From: MH13 sp040219355
GTDB lineage: Bacteria > Pseudomonadota > Alphaproteobacteria > Rhizobiales > MH13
Reading direction: 5' to 3'
DNA length: 64,000 bases
Assembly: GCA_040219355.1 (NCBI GenBank)
Contig: JAVJSN010000007.1
Coordinates: 150,764 to 214,763 of the forward strand
Shown here: positions 1-7,851 of the stretch, in pieces
How positions within the stretch are numbered: the stretch's first letter is position 1
Layout: every line of letters starts with the position of its first letter
Notes under the pieces: generated by a model
The model's database searches: none
Told to the model about the DNA's origin: nothing
Seen by the model: the letters and a program-made list of their open reading frames with translations, nothing else
Program-made: the position numbers and the translations under genes

Positions 1-135
1 CCGATCGATGCCTTCTTTGAAACGGTGCTTGTGAATGCCGATGACGAGGCTGTGCGCGCCAACCGCCTGGCGCTGCTCACCGCGGTGCGCGATGCGATCC
101 ACGCGGTAGCCGACCTGTCCAAAATCGAGGGCTAA
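1..135 (+). CDS. glyS: Glycyl-tRNA synthetase beta subunit, 3' end (partial)
   Basis: Only the last 44 codons lie in the window; the gene enters from the left and ends at TAA. The visible tail contains FFETVLVNADD, then VRANRLALL and DLSKIEG, which matches the conserved C-terminus of the bacterial GlyS beta subunit. With the alpha subunit GlyQ this forms the alpha2beta2 enzyme that charges tRNA-Gly in the cytosol. glyQ should lie upstream outside the window. The identification rests on this short tail only, so it is likely rather than certain. Confidence 0.8.
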   Translation, partial: PIDAFFETVLVNADDEAVRANRLALLTAVRDAIHAVADLSKIEG

Positions 136-142
136 CACTGAA

Positions 143-278
143 CCGTCATCCTCGCCGGTCCGCGAGCCGCGGGTCTCGCTTCCATGGCGGGGATCCATTC
201 CTCAAGATGCGCATCAGAAACTGCGGTTGCCAACAAACCTGTTGGAATGGATCCCTGTGACACGCACAGGGATGACGG
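143..278. repeat. Large imperfect inverted-repeat element (REP-like)
   Basis: The outer arms CCGTCATCC (143-151) and GGATGACGG (270-278) are complementary, as are the inner arms around GGATCCATTCC (191-201) and GGAATGGATCC (244-254), so the whole element could fold into one long interrupted hairpin. It fills the intergenic space between glyS and the convergent minus-strand gene. A related element with GTCATCCC/GGGATGAC ends lies at 6287-6367, which suggests a dispersed intergenic repeat family. Confidence 0.6.
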
Positions 279-304
279 GCCGTGAAAGAACCTGACTATT
301 CCAA

Positions 305-325
305 GTCCCGGATTTAATCCGGGAC
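305..325. repeat. Perfect 9-bp palindrome, GTCCCGGAT-TTA-ATCCGGGAC
   Basis: A perfect inverted repeat with a three-base loop sits between glyS and the convergent gene. Sequences of this form are frequent small dispersed palindromes in alphaproteobacterial intergenic DNA. It may act as a transcription end signal together with the hairpin at 348-375. Confidence 0.5.
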
Positions 326-347
326 CTCGATGATGATCTTGCGCGAG

Positions 348-375
348 GCCCCGGCTCACCTTCGGTGTCCGGGGC
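348..375. terminator. Probable bidirectional terminator hairpin
   Basis: GCCCCGG (348-354) pairs with CCGGGGC (369-375), with an inner CACC/GGTG stem and a three-base loop. It lies between the end of glyS (+) and the end of the minus-strand gene at 387, where a shared terminator is expected. Neither side has a clear T-run, so the function is inferred from position and stem strength. Confidence 0.45.
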
Positions 376-386
376 TTAGTGGCAAC

Positions 387-950
387 TTAGCCCAGCTCGA
401 TGCGCACGTCCTGAACCTCTTTGAGAAGGTCAGGGCGGAAGGCGAGCAGATGATCCACCAGGTTCACCGGGTCACTGGCCAACGCGTGCAAATCAACGCT
501 CAGCGTGTTGCCGTCGCGCTTCCAAGCTTTTGCCATGAACGCTTTCCAGAACGGCACATCATCCGGGTCCGTCACCACAGTTTCCGGTGCGGCGCGCAGC
601 TCGACATATAAGATATGCAAACGCAGCGTGCGCAACGCTTTCTGCTGATGCCGCACGCTTTTGATCGCAGCCCAGGGAATGATACCCAGTCGCTCAAAAT
701 ACAGCCCGCGACTGTCGGCACCGAGCCGCACAACGCCCTTTTCAATCAACGGGTAGAAATAGAGCGCGACGGCCAAGCCAATCGGCACCATGAACAGGAA
801 CACCATCTGCCCCTGCACGAAGAAGGCAAGAACCCCCAGCGCAGCGACCACGATGCCGCCATAGGCCATCATATCTCCCGACCCCGACAGATAGTTTACG
901 CCCAAGGAGCGCGGTGTCGGCGTGGTGCTGGTGCTGAACGGGTCGCTCAT
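387..950 (-). CDS. Small integral membrane protein, function unknown
   Basis: The 187-residue product has a polar N-terminus, two adjacent hydrophobic segments at roughly residues 27-45 and 48-67, and a soluble tail of about 120 residues. The layout (membrane hairpin, then a compact region starting VVRLGADSRGLYFERLG and PWAAIKSV) resembles small PH-like-domain membrane proteins, but no family motif is decisive. The start lies 3 bp after the ribB stop, so it is probably the last gene of the fabI-aroC-ribB block. No function is assigned. Confidence 0.7.
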   Translation of the reverse strand: MSDPFSTSTTPTPRSLGVNYLSGSGDMMAYGGIVVAALGVLAFFVQGQMVFLFMVPIGLAVALYFYPLIEKGVVRLGADSRGLYFERLGIIPWAAIKSVRHQQKALRTLRLHILYVELRAAPETVVTDPDDVPFWKAFMAKAWKRDGNTLSVDLHALASDPVNLVDHLLAFRPDLLKEVQDVRIELG

Positions 951-953
951 ACG

Positions 954-2060
954 CTAGAAAATCTCTGTTTGCGTGATCGTCAGGCCAAAGCCTTCCAGCC
1001 CAACATAGGTGCGTTTTTGGCTCGATAATAGCCGGATCGATGTCAAACCGAGATCGCGCAGGATTTGCGCACCCAGACCGATCTCGCGCCATTGGTTTTG
1101 GCGCAGATTGGCTGTCTCATGGTCATCGTCGATATCCTGAGTGGAGCGCACATTGCGCGCGCTTGACGGCGCTACGCCCACAGATCCCTCGCGCAGATAA
1201 ACGATCACGCCTGCACCGTCGCGTGCGAAGCGCTCCATGACAGCATCCAGGCGATTGGGTGCGCCAAAGACATCCTCGCTTACTTGTTCCAGGTGCAAAC
1301 GCACCGGCACATCCTCAACGCCAGCAACATCGCCATAGACAACCGCCAGATGCTGCATGGCATCAAACGGCACCTCATAGCTGTAGGCGCGGGCCGGGCC
1401 ATGACGGGTTTCGATGTCGGCCTCATCCACACGCGTTACCAGACGTTCCGACTGTTGCCGCCAAGCAATCAGATCAGCCACAGAAAGCGATAGCAGGTTG
1501 TGTTCCTTGGCGAAGGCGGAAACCTGTGGCCCACGCTTCACCGTGCCATCATCATTGACGAGCTCGGACAGCACACCCACTGGCTCCAAGTCAGCCAGAT
1601 TGCACAGGTCAACGCACGCTTCGGTATGGCCGGAGCGCACAAGCACCCCGCCTTCGCGCGCGATCAACGGAAACACGTGGCCAGGGCGCACAAAATCGTC
1701 CGCGCCGACATTGCCATTAGCCAGTGCTCGCACGGTGTTGGTGCGCTCTTCAGCCGAAATTCCGGTCGTCAGACCGTGTTTCACGTCCACCGAGATGGTG
1801 AAAGCGGTCGCAAGCGGCGCATCATTGGCCGCGACCATCGGGTCAAGCCGCAAACGCCTGGCGCTTGCGGGCGGCATTGGCGCGCAGACGATGCCGGATG
1901 TATGCCGCACAATGAATGCCATCGCTTCAGGCGTGCAATGCTCGGCAGCGATAAACAGATCGCCTTCATTCTCGCGGTCATCATCATCGGTGACCACCAG
2001 CATCGCACCTTGTTTGAAGGCGTCGATGGCGGCTTGCACATGGCTTAAATCACGGTCCAA
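954..2060 (-). CDS. ribB: 3,4-dihydroxy-2-butanone 4-phosphate synthase with degenerate GTP cyclohydrolase II-like domain
   Basis: The N-terminal ~210 residues are a RibB domain (DDRENEGD, RHTSGIVCAP, GHTEACVDL), which makes the four-carbon unit of riboflavin from ribulose 5-phosphate. The C-terminal ~150 residues resemble GTP cyclohydrolase II, but the zinc-binding cysteines are gone: VRLHLEQVSEDVFGAP stands where the active enzyme has SEC..GDVFGS, and the CDCG motif reads NRLD. The second domain is therefore probably not catalytic, as in RibBX-type proteins. A TTG at 2060 is chosen as start: it follows the aroC stop by 2 bp, has an AGGA upstream and gives a product of normal length (368 aa). 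Confidence 0.9.
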   Translation of the reverse strand: MDRDLSHVQAAIDAFKQGAMLVVTDDDDRENEGDLFIAAEHCTPEAMAFIVRHTSGIVCAPMPPASARRLRLDPMVAANDAPLATAFTISVDVKHGLTTGISAEERTNTVRALANGNVGADDFVRPGHVFPLIAREGGVLVRSGHTEACVDLCNLADLEPVGVLSELVNDDGTVKRGPQVSAFAKEHNLLSLSVADLIAWRQQSERLVTRVDEADIETRHGPARAYSYEVPFDAMQHLAVVYGDVAGVEDVPVRLHLEQVSEDVFGAPNRLDAVMERFARDGAGVIVYLREGSVGVAPSSARNVRSTQDIDDDHETANLRQNQWREIGLGAQILRDLGLTSIRLLSSQKRTYVGLEGFGLTITQTEIF

Positions 2061-2062
2061 CT

Positions 2063-3151
2063 TCAGGTTCCTACCTGTCCACGGTGTCTCAAGAAATGAT
2101 CGGCCAGCACCAGCGCCATCATGGCTTCGCCAACCGGTACAGCGCGAATGCCAACACATGGGTCGTGGCGTCCCTTGGTCATCACATCAACCTCGTCACC
2201 CTCGCGCGTCACGCTTTGGCGTGGGGTGAGGATGGAGGAAGTGGGCTTTACAGCAAAACGTACAACGACTGGCTCGCCTGAAGATATTCCACCCAGAACA
2301 CCGCCTGCCTTGTTCGACAGAAACACCGGCTTGCCGTCCGCACCCGCGCGCATCTCATCGGCATTGTCTTCGCCGGTAATAGCGGCAGCCTCAAAGCCGT
2401 TGCCAATCTCCACGCCTTTCACGGCGTTGATGCTCATCATTGCAGCTGCCAGGTCGCCGTCCAGCTTACCATAAACAGGCGCGCCGAGCCCGGCGGGCAC
2501 GTTCTCAGCAACCACCTCGATCACCGCGCCAACCGATGACCCAGCTTTGCGGATACCGTCAAGATAGTCAGCCCAGCGCTCGGCGGTTGCTGCATCCGGA
2601 CAGAAAAACGGGTTTTGCCCAAGCTGGTCCCAATCCCAGTTCTCGCGGTTCACTTTGTGCGGACCCATCTGCACCAGCGCGCCGCGAATGCTCATGCCAG
2701 ACACAACCTTGCGGGCAATCGCACCTGCCGCCACACGCGCCGCGGTTTCTCGCGCAGACGAGCGTCCGCCGCCGCGATAATCGCGAATGCCGTATTTGGC
2801 ATCATAGGTGTAATCGGCATGGCCGGGGCGGTAGCGGGTTTTGATCTCAGAATAATCTTTTGAGCGCTGATCGGTGTTTTCGATCATCAATCCAATCGGG
2901 GTGCCGGTGGTCTTTTGAACGCCATCCTCGTCGATCATCACGCCGGAAAGGATCTTCACCTGATCGGCTTCGCGCCGCTGGGTGGTGTATTTGCTTTGCC
3001 CTGGCTTGCGGCGATCCAGGTCGCCCTGAATGTCCGCTTCAGTCAGCGGAATCATTGGCGGACAGCCATCCACCACACAGCCAAGCGCCGGGCCATGGCT
3101 TTCACCGAAACTGGTGAAGCGAAACATATGACCAAAACTGTTGTGGGACAT
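2063..3151 (-). CDS. aroC: Chorismate synthase
   Basis: The product converts 5-enolpyruvylshikimate 3-phosphate to chorismate, using reduced FMN, at the end of the shikimate pathway. The 362 residues match family length. Signatures are MFRFTSFGESHG near the N-terminus, RPGHADYTYDAKYG, the RGGGRSSARETAARVAAGA segment around residue 125, and SVTREGDEVDVMTKGRHDPC near the C-terminus. The ATG at 3151 (MSHNSFGHMFRF) is preferred over an upstream in-frame ATG because family members begin here. It is followed almost directly by ribB, so the two are probably co-transcribed. Confidence 0.95.
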   Translation of the reverse strand: MSHNSFGHMFRFTSFGESHGPALGCVVDGCPPMIPLTEADIQGDLDRRKPGQSKYTTQRREADQVKILSGVMIDEDGVQKTTGTPIGLMIENTDQRSKDYSEIKTRYRPGHADYTYDAKYGIRDYRGGGRSSARETAARVAAGAIARKVVSGMSIRGALVQMGPHKVNRENWDWDQLGQNPFFCPDAATAERWADYLDGIRKAGSSVGAVIEVVAENVPAGLGAPVYGKLDGDLAAAMMSINAVKGVEIGNGFEAAAITGEDNADEMRAGADGKPVFLSNKAGGVLGGISSGEPVVVRFAVKPTSSILTPRQSVTREGDEVDVMTKGRHDPCVGIRAVPVGEAMMALVLADHFLRHRGQVGT

Positions 3152-3293
3152 GAAGCGGACCGCAATCGCGTGGGGGCTGAACGTTGTGTTGGTGCTACAA
3201 CGGGCGGATAGGGGCGTCAAACGATAGAGGTGAAACGCACTGTCTTAGGCAGAGGGACAATGAATGGCGTTTGGTCCAACCGTACGCTGATCT

Positions 3294-3899
3294 CTAAAGC
3301 CAGAACCCCTGGCCATCTTGCACAAGGTAGATTTTGTCTTGCGGTACATCCAGCCGAGGAATTTCGTCGCTCTCTAGGTCGAACAACAGACCTCGCACAG
3401 CTCGCGACACCCCACCGTGGGACACCGCCACCGTTGGCCGGTCGAGGCTTTGTAGCCACGGCGCCATGCGCGCCGACAACATCTCGTAGCTTTCGCCACC
3501 TGGCGGCACAAACCCCCATTTGTCAGCTTCTCGCTCGATGACAGCCTGCGGATCGAGAGCGTGCAGATCGTCGAACGTCTTGCCTTCCCATTGTCCGAAG
3601 GTGATCTCCTTCAGCCTGTCGTCGCGCTCAAAGCCGGCATCGGGGTCAAGATCAAGACCTTGGCGCAGCAAACCCATGGTGCGAATGCAACGACCGAGTG
3701 GCGAAGCAACAAAGGTGAAGTCTTCCAGCTTGAAGGCTTCATCCTCAAACACGCCTTTCAGCCGCCGCCCATTGCGGGTGGCTTGCCACATACCGGTCTC
3801 GTTGATCGGAATGTCTTGGCCGCCCTGAAGCCGACCTTCCTTGTTCCAGTCGGTTTGGCCATGGCGGATGAAAATAAGGGGATGAGAAAGCTGGATCAC
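3294..3899 (-). CDS. Histidine phosphatase family protein (phosphoglycerate mutase-like)
   Basis: The 201-residue product carries the catalytic RHGQTDWN motif at about residues 12-19, the FGQWEGKTFDDL segment with the acid residue, and a second histidine in VAVSHGGVSRA. This is the branched histidine-phosphatase fold, which works through a phosphohistidine intermediate. It is too short and lacks the insert typical of dedicated glycolytic GpmA, so its substrate is unknown. It starts 12 bp after the fabI stop and belongs to the conserved fabI - phosphatase - aroC order. Confidence 0.85.
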   Translation of the reverse strand: MIQLSHPLIFIRHGQTDWNKEGRLQGGQDIPINETGMWQATRNGRRLKGVFEDEAFKLEDFTFVASPLGRCIRTMGLLRQGLDLDPDAGFERDDRLKEITFGQWEGKTFDDLHALDPQAVIEREADKWGFVPPGGESYEMLSARMAPWLQSLDRPTVAVSHGGVSRAVRGLLFDLESDEIPRLDVPQDKIYLVQDGQGFWL

Positions 3900-3911
3900 G
3901 CGGGTTTGGTA

Positions 3912-4724
3912 TCAGTCTTTCACCACAGAAATATCAGGTGCATCAACGGCCTTCATGCCGACAACGTGATAACCAGAATCCACATGGTGCACTTCACCGG
4001 TTACCGCACGTGAAAGCGGTGACAGCAGATACACCGCAGCGTCGCCCACTTCGTCGATGGAGACGGTCTTTTTAAGCGGTGAATTGTACTCGTTCCACTT
4101 CAAAATGTAGCGGAAATCGCCAATGCCTGACGCTGCCAGTGTTTTGATTGGGCCGGCTGACAGCGCGTTCACGCGGATGCCTTGACCACCGAGATCAACC
4201 GCCAAATAGCGCACCGAGGCTTCCAGCGCGGCTTTGGCAACGCCCATCACATTATAGTGGGGCATCACACGCTCGGCGCCGTAATAGGTCAGCGTCAGCG
4301 CCGATCCACCGTCCGTCATCAGCTTTTCAGCGCGCTGCATCAGAGCGGTGAACGAATAAACCGAAATGTTCATCGAGCGATCAAAATTCTCTGCGCTCGT
4401 GTCCACGTAACGGCCCGTCAACTCATCCTTGTCGGAGAACGCAATGGCATGCACCAGAAAATCAAGCTTGCCCCATTTTGATTCGACCGCTGCCATCACC
4501 GCATCCATGGAAGCGGGGTCGGTGACATCGCAATGGCCAAACACCTCGCCGCCCAGCTCCTGCGCCAGCGGTTCCACGCGCTTTTTCAGCGCATCACCCT
4601 GGTAGGTGAACCCAAGCTCCGCGCCGTGCTCACGGCAGGCTTTGGCGATGCCCCAAGCGATAGAGCGGTTGTTGGCAAGGCCGAGAATAAGGCCGCGTTT
4701 GCCTTCCATAATGGGACCAGACAC
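3912..4724 (-). CDS. fabI: Enoyl-[acyl-carrier-protein] reductase (NADH)
   Basis: This SDR-fold enzyme reduces trans-2-enoyl-ACP in the last step of the type II fatty acid elongation cycle. The GLANNRSIAWGIAKA segment near residue 15-29 is the FabI nucleotide-binding variant, VHAIAFSDKDEL follows, and the FabI-specific Tyr-x6-Lys (YNVMGVAK) is present in place of the classical YxxxK. Length (270 aa) is typical. A second in-frame ATG five codons in (MEGKRGLILG) could be the true start. It heads the minus-strand block with the phosphatase, aroC and ribB. Confidence 0.95.
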   Translation of the reverse strand: MSGPIMEGKRGLILGLANNRSIAWGIAKACREHGAELGFTYQGDALKKRVEPLAQELGGEVFGHCDVTDPASMDAVMAAVESKWGKLDFLVHAIAFSDKDELTGRYVDTSAENFDRSMNISVYSFTALMQRAEKLMTDGGSALTLTYYGAERVMPHYNVMGVAKAALEASVRYLAVDLGGQGIRVNALSAGPIKTLAASGIGDFRYILKWNEYNSPLKKTVSIDEVGDAAVYLLSPLSRAVTGEVHHVDSGYHVVGMKAVDAPDISVVKD

Positions 4725-4865
4725 GAAGAATACGCCTCGCAGAGTAAAGGTGAGAAATGGGTGCGGACACGCCGATCTGGCGGTGCGGCGGTTCTTACCC
4801 TAGGAGATGATGAAGGAAAAGCCCCGCTGCGTGTGCATCAGTGGGCAACAGAGGAAAGAGACGTC

Positions 4866-6284
4866 ATGCTTGAGGACACCGCGAAGGATTTAACGCATCT
4901 GCTCGGCTCTCAGGCGTTGATCACCGACCCGGCTGCGCAGGCCCCATTTTTGCATGAATGGCGTGATCGCTATGTCGGAAAAGCCGCCGCCGTGGTTCAG
5001 CCGCGCACGGTTGACGAGGTTTGCCGGGTGCTGCGCTTTGCCAACGAACATCACATCCCCATCGTGCCTCAGGGCGGCAACACAGGGCTCGTCGGCGGGC
5101 AAACGCCAGACCAATCCGGCACGGCGATTTTGCTTTCCATGGCCAAGCTCAATCAGATCCGTGAGGTCGATCCTGTCGGCGGTGTTATCATGGTCGATGC
5201 TGGTGTGGTGCTGCAAACGCTTCAGGAGGCAGCGAACAAGGCAGACCGCCTTTTTCCCCTTTCACTGGGCGCTGAAGGGTCTTGCATGATTGGTGGTAAT
5301 CTCTCCACAAATGCAGGCGGCACGGGCGTTCTAGCCTATGGCAACACGCGCGATCTGGTGCTGGGATTGGAAGTTGCGCTGCCCGATGGGCGACTCTGGA
5401 ATGGCCTTTCCAAGCTGCGCAAAGACAATACCGGTTATGATCTCAAAAACCTTTTCATCGGCGCAGAAGGCACGTTGGGTGTGATCACTGGGGCCAGTTT
5501 GAAACTGTTCCCCAAGCCAAAAGGCATGCGCACAGCGATGGTTGGTCTGGCCTCGCCGCACGAAGCTTTAAAGCTGTTTTCTCTGATGCAAGGCATGGCC
5601 GGGCCATCACTGACGGGCTTTGAGATCATGCCGCGTATAGGCATCGATTTTCTTACGCGCAACATGGATGGCATGCGCGATCCCTTGGACAGCAAGCATG
5701 CCTGGTACGTGCTGGCAGAGATATCATCGGGCCGTGGCGACGATGACGCCGAGTGCCTTTTGATGCAATCAATGGAAACATCGTTTGAAGAAGGGCTTGT
5801 GGAAGACGCTGCCATTGCGCAGTCGCTGGACCAGGCCAACATGTTCTGGGCGATGCGCCATGGCCTGTCCGAAGCGCAAAAGCCTGAGGGCGGATCGATC
5901 AAACACGATGTGTCCGTGCCGGTGGCCAGCGTGGCCGATTTTCTCGACGAAGCCATCGCTGCTGTCATCGATATGGTGCCTGGCTGCCGCCCAGTGCCCT
6001 TTGGCCATCTGGGCGATGGCAACATCCATTTCAATGTTTCCCAGCCAGTTGGCGCTGATAGGGGCGAGTTCCTGGATAACTATGCGGCGATGAACAACCG
6101 CGTGCATGCCATTGTCACCGCCTACGGCGGCTCGATTTCCGCTGAGCATGGCATCGGCCAAGCCAAGCGCGACCTATTGCCTGGCGTGAAAGACCCGGTC
6201 GCGTTGGCCATGATGCGCACGCTAAAAGATGCCATCGATCCCAATGGGATCATGAACCCGGGCAAAGTCTTGGCAGGTTGGTGA
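4866..6284 (+). CDS. FAD-binding oxidoreductase of the D-2-hydroxyglutarate dehydrogenase/GlcD type
   Basis: The 472-residue product has the PCMH-type FAD-binding half (VVQPRTVDEV, PIVPQGGNTGLVGG, GGNLSTNAGG, FIGAEGTLGVIT) and the C-terminal oxidase half with the metal-binding FGHLGDGNIHFNV and SAEHGIG motifs. Relatives oxidise D-2-hydroxy acids such as D-2-hydroxyglutarate or D-lactate, passing electrons to ETF or a quinone. The ATG at 4866 is chosen because GAGGAAAG lies just upstream; in-frame codons further 5' overlap the divergent fabI and lack family similarity. The exact substrate cannot be read from the sequence. Confidence 0.85.
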   Translation: MLEDTAKDLTHLLGSQALITDPAAQAPFLHEWRDRYVGKAAAVVQPRTVDEVCRVLRFANEHHIPIVPQGGNTGLVGGQTPDQSGTAILLSMAKLNQIREVDPVGGVIMVDAGVVLQTLQEAANKADRLFPLSLGAEGSCMIGGNLSTNAGGTGVLAYGNTRDLVLGLEVALPDGRLWNGLSKLRKDNTGYDLKNLFIGAEGTLGVITGASLKLFPKPKGMRTAMVGLASPHEALKLFSLMQGMAGPSLTGFEIMPRIGIDFLTRNMDGMRDPLDSKHAWYVLAEISSGRGDDDAECLLMQSMETSFEEGLVEDAAIAQSLDQANMFWAMRHGLSEAQKPEGGSIKHDVSVPVASVADFLDEAIAAVIDMVPGCRPVPFGHLGDGNIHFNVSQPVGADRGEFLDNYAAMNNRVHAIVTAYGGSISAEHGIGQAKRDLLPGVKDPVALAMMRTLKDAIDPNGIMNPGKVLAGW

Positions 6285-6286
6285 TT

Positions 6287-6367
6287 GTCATCCCGGACGC
6301 GCGAGGCGCAATCCAGGATCTACCACTGCCACGATGCTTATAGATCCCGGCTCAAAGCTGGGATGAC
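6287..6367. repeat. REP-like inverted-repeat element, second copy
   Basis: GTCATCCC (6287-6294) pairs with GGGATGAC (6360-6367), and inner GGATCT/AGATCC segments are also complementary. The element fills the space between two convergent genes and resembles the larger element at 143-278 in end sequence and in its ATCC-rich inner arms. Confidence 0.6.
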
Positions 6368-6382
6368 GACTGACATTGTTGC

Positions 6383-7108
6383 TCAAAACAAATCCATCTG
6401 TGGATCGGGCTTTGGCGGTTCCGCCGGCGCGAGCGTTGTCTCTTTGAGCAGTTGCGATCCGTCCACCCCGGCGCGGTTCACCACTTTGTCCACTGGCCAC
6501 AGCTTCCAGGCTTCGGGTTTCGGCACACGTAGCGGTTCCAACGCAAACCTCGCTTCAACGTTGCGACAATCCAACCAGCTGGCATAGTGATCCGGCGGCA
6601 CAACCACCGGCATGCGGTGGTGTATAGCAGCAATCGCTCCATCAGCTTGCTGGGTCAGGATAGCCAATGTGGAGAACACTTCTCCATCCTTGCCGGCCCA
6701 TTCGTCGACAATGCCGGCCATGGCAAACAGCCCCTCAGGGCCATCAGGCACTTTGCGGTCAACAGCATAAGGTTGCTTGTCTTTGCCTTCGCGCCGCCAT
6801 TCAAAAAAGTGTGTGGCTGGTACCAGCACACGGCGATGACGGATCGCCGTTTTGAACGATGGTTTATCCAGCACCGTTTCACTGCGCGCGTTGATCAGCA
6901 GTTGCGCATTCAGTGGGTCCTTGTGCCAAGAAGGGATGAGCCCCCAACGCGCATAATCGGCGCAGATCTCACCAGTGAACTGGTGGATGTGCAGCACCGG
7001 CTGCGTCGGCGTGATGTTGTAGCGCGTTTCATAAGGGCCATCGATGACCAGCTTAAAAAGGGCGCCAAGAGCGTTCTTGGAGGCCGACAAGACAAACCGA
7101 CCGCACAT
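6383..7108 (-). CDS. Abasic-site processing protein, HMCES/YedK family
   Basis: SRAP-domain proteins form a covalent thiazolidine link to abasic sites in single-stranded DNA. After Met removal the catalytic Cys2 must be N-terminal, so the start is the ATG at 7108 (MCGRF), four codons inside a longer frame. Further motifs are NARSET (Asn74), HFFEW (Glu103) and IHHRMPVV (His163/164), all in the expected order. Length is 241 aa. It is divergent from the hypothetical gene at 7235; the 126-bp gap probably holds both promoters. Confidence 0.92.
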   Translation of the reverse strand: MCGRFVLSASKNALGALFKLVIDGPYETRYNITPTQPVLHIHQFTGEICADYARWGLIPSWHKDPLNAQLLINARSETVLDKPSFKTAIRHRRVLVPATHFFEWRREGKDKQPYAVDRKVPDGPEGLFAMAGIVDEWAGKDGEVFSTLAILTQQADGAIAAIHHRMPVVVPPDHYASWLDCRNVEARFALEPLRVPKPEAWKLWPVDKVVNRAGVDGSQLLKETTLAPAEPPKPDPQMDLF

Positions 7109-7234
7109 AGTGTTCTCCATTCGCTGTCTGCGATCGGGTCAATAATGGCCACAGGCGTTGCTCGCCCACAAGGTTCTGGTAACCTCTTCGCGCGTAAGTT
7201 GTGCACTCGTGTCATCACCAAGTATTCGCGATTG

Positions 7235-7753
7235 ATGCTTTCTCTATCTCCTTTCAGCCCCGATGCATTGGCCGCCGCCAACATCAATCCGTCCAGTTTT
7301 TTGGCCACGGATTACCTCAACCACTTCAATGAGGTGGTGATGCTGATGGAGATGGTGCCTGACATGCCAGACATGGTTGACGATGTGATGGCTTGGGAAC
7401 CGCGTGGATACACCGAGCATTTTGAGCAATCTGTTTTTGCCGACAAAGCGTTGGCCATCGAGGCCTATCAAGCAGCCCCTGCTGCGACGAAGGCTCGCTT
7501 TGATGCTGTTATTGCCGACTTGGACAATCAGATCGTCGACATTCAGATTATGCTATCGGGCGTGGATACCAGCGCGTCGATGGACCCTGCGTTGGCTGAT
7601 CGGCTGATGATGGCCATCGTCAACGAACTGCGGCCGGCCATCGATCGAGCCAGCGGCATCATCAACGCGGTGGATGATGCGGCGGACGCTGGGATCCATT
7701 CCGATGAGACCAAAATGCGTGCTCAAGACGCTGTCGACGAGCTTTTCGGCTAA
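7235..7753 (+). CDS. Conserved-looking hypothetical protein, acidic and helical
   Basis: The 172-residue product is acidic, rich in Asp, Met and Ala, and predicted to be mostly helical; there is no signal peptide or membrane segment. I do not recognise a family. The segment MEMVPDMPDMVDDVMAWEP and the helical C-terminal half (ADLDNQIVDIQIML) are the notable parts. The ATG at 7235 is chosen because the longer upstream frame overlaps the divergent yedK-like gene. No ribosome binding site is obvious. Confidence 0.6.
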   Translation: MLSLSPFSPDALAAANINPSSFLATDYLNHFNEVVMLMEMVPDMPDMVDDVMAWEPRGYTEHFEQSVFADKALAIEAYQAAPAATKARFDAVIADLDNQIVDIQIMLSGVDTSASMDPALADRLMMAIVNELRPAIDRASGIINAVDDAADAGIHSDETKMRAQDAVDELFG

Positions 7754-7851
7754 CGCTATCGCTTCACCTCGCGGCAAGTTGATCAACGGTGTCTGGCATA
7801 ACCCACCTGTCCGCAGCACTATGTGAGCGACCAGAAGGAGGCTCGCCCGCC

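Noticed and set aside
4533..4865. N-terminal extension of the FAD-binding oxidoreductase
   Set aside because: It overlaps the divergent fabI, has no family similarity, and a good ribosome site precedes the ATG at 4866.
6587..7234. N-terminal extension of the hypothetical gene at 7235
   Set aside because: It runs antisense through the HMCES/YedK-type gene, whose catalytic residues are intact.
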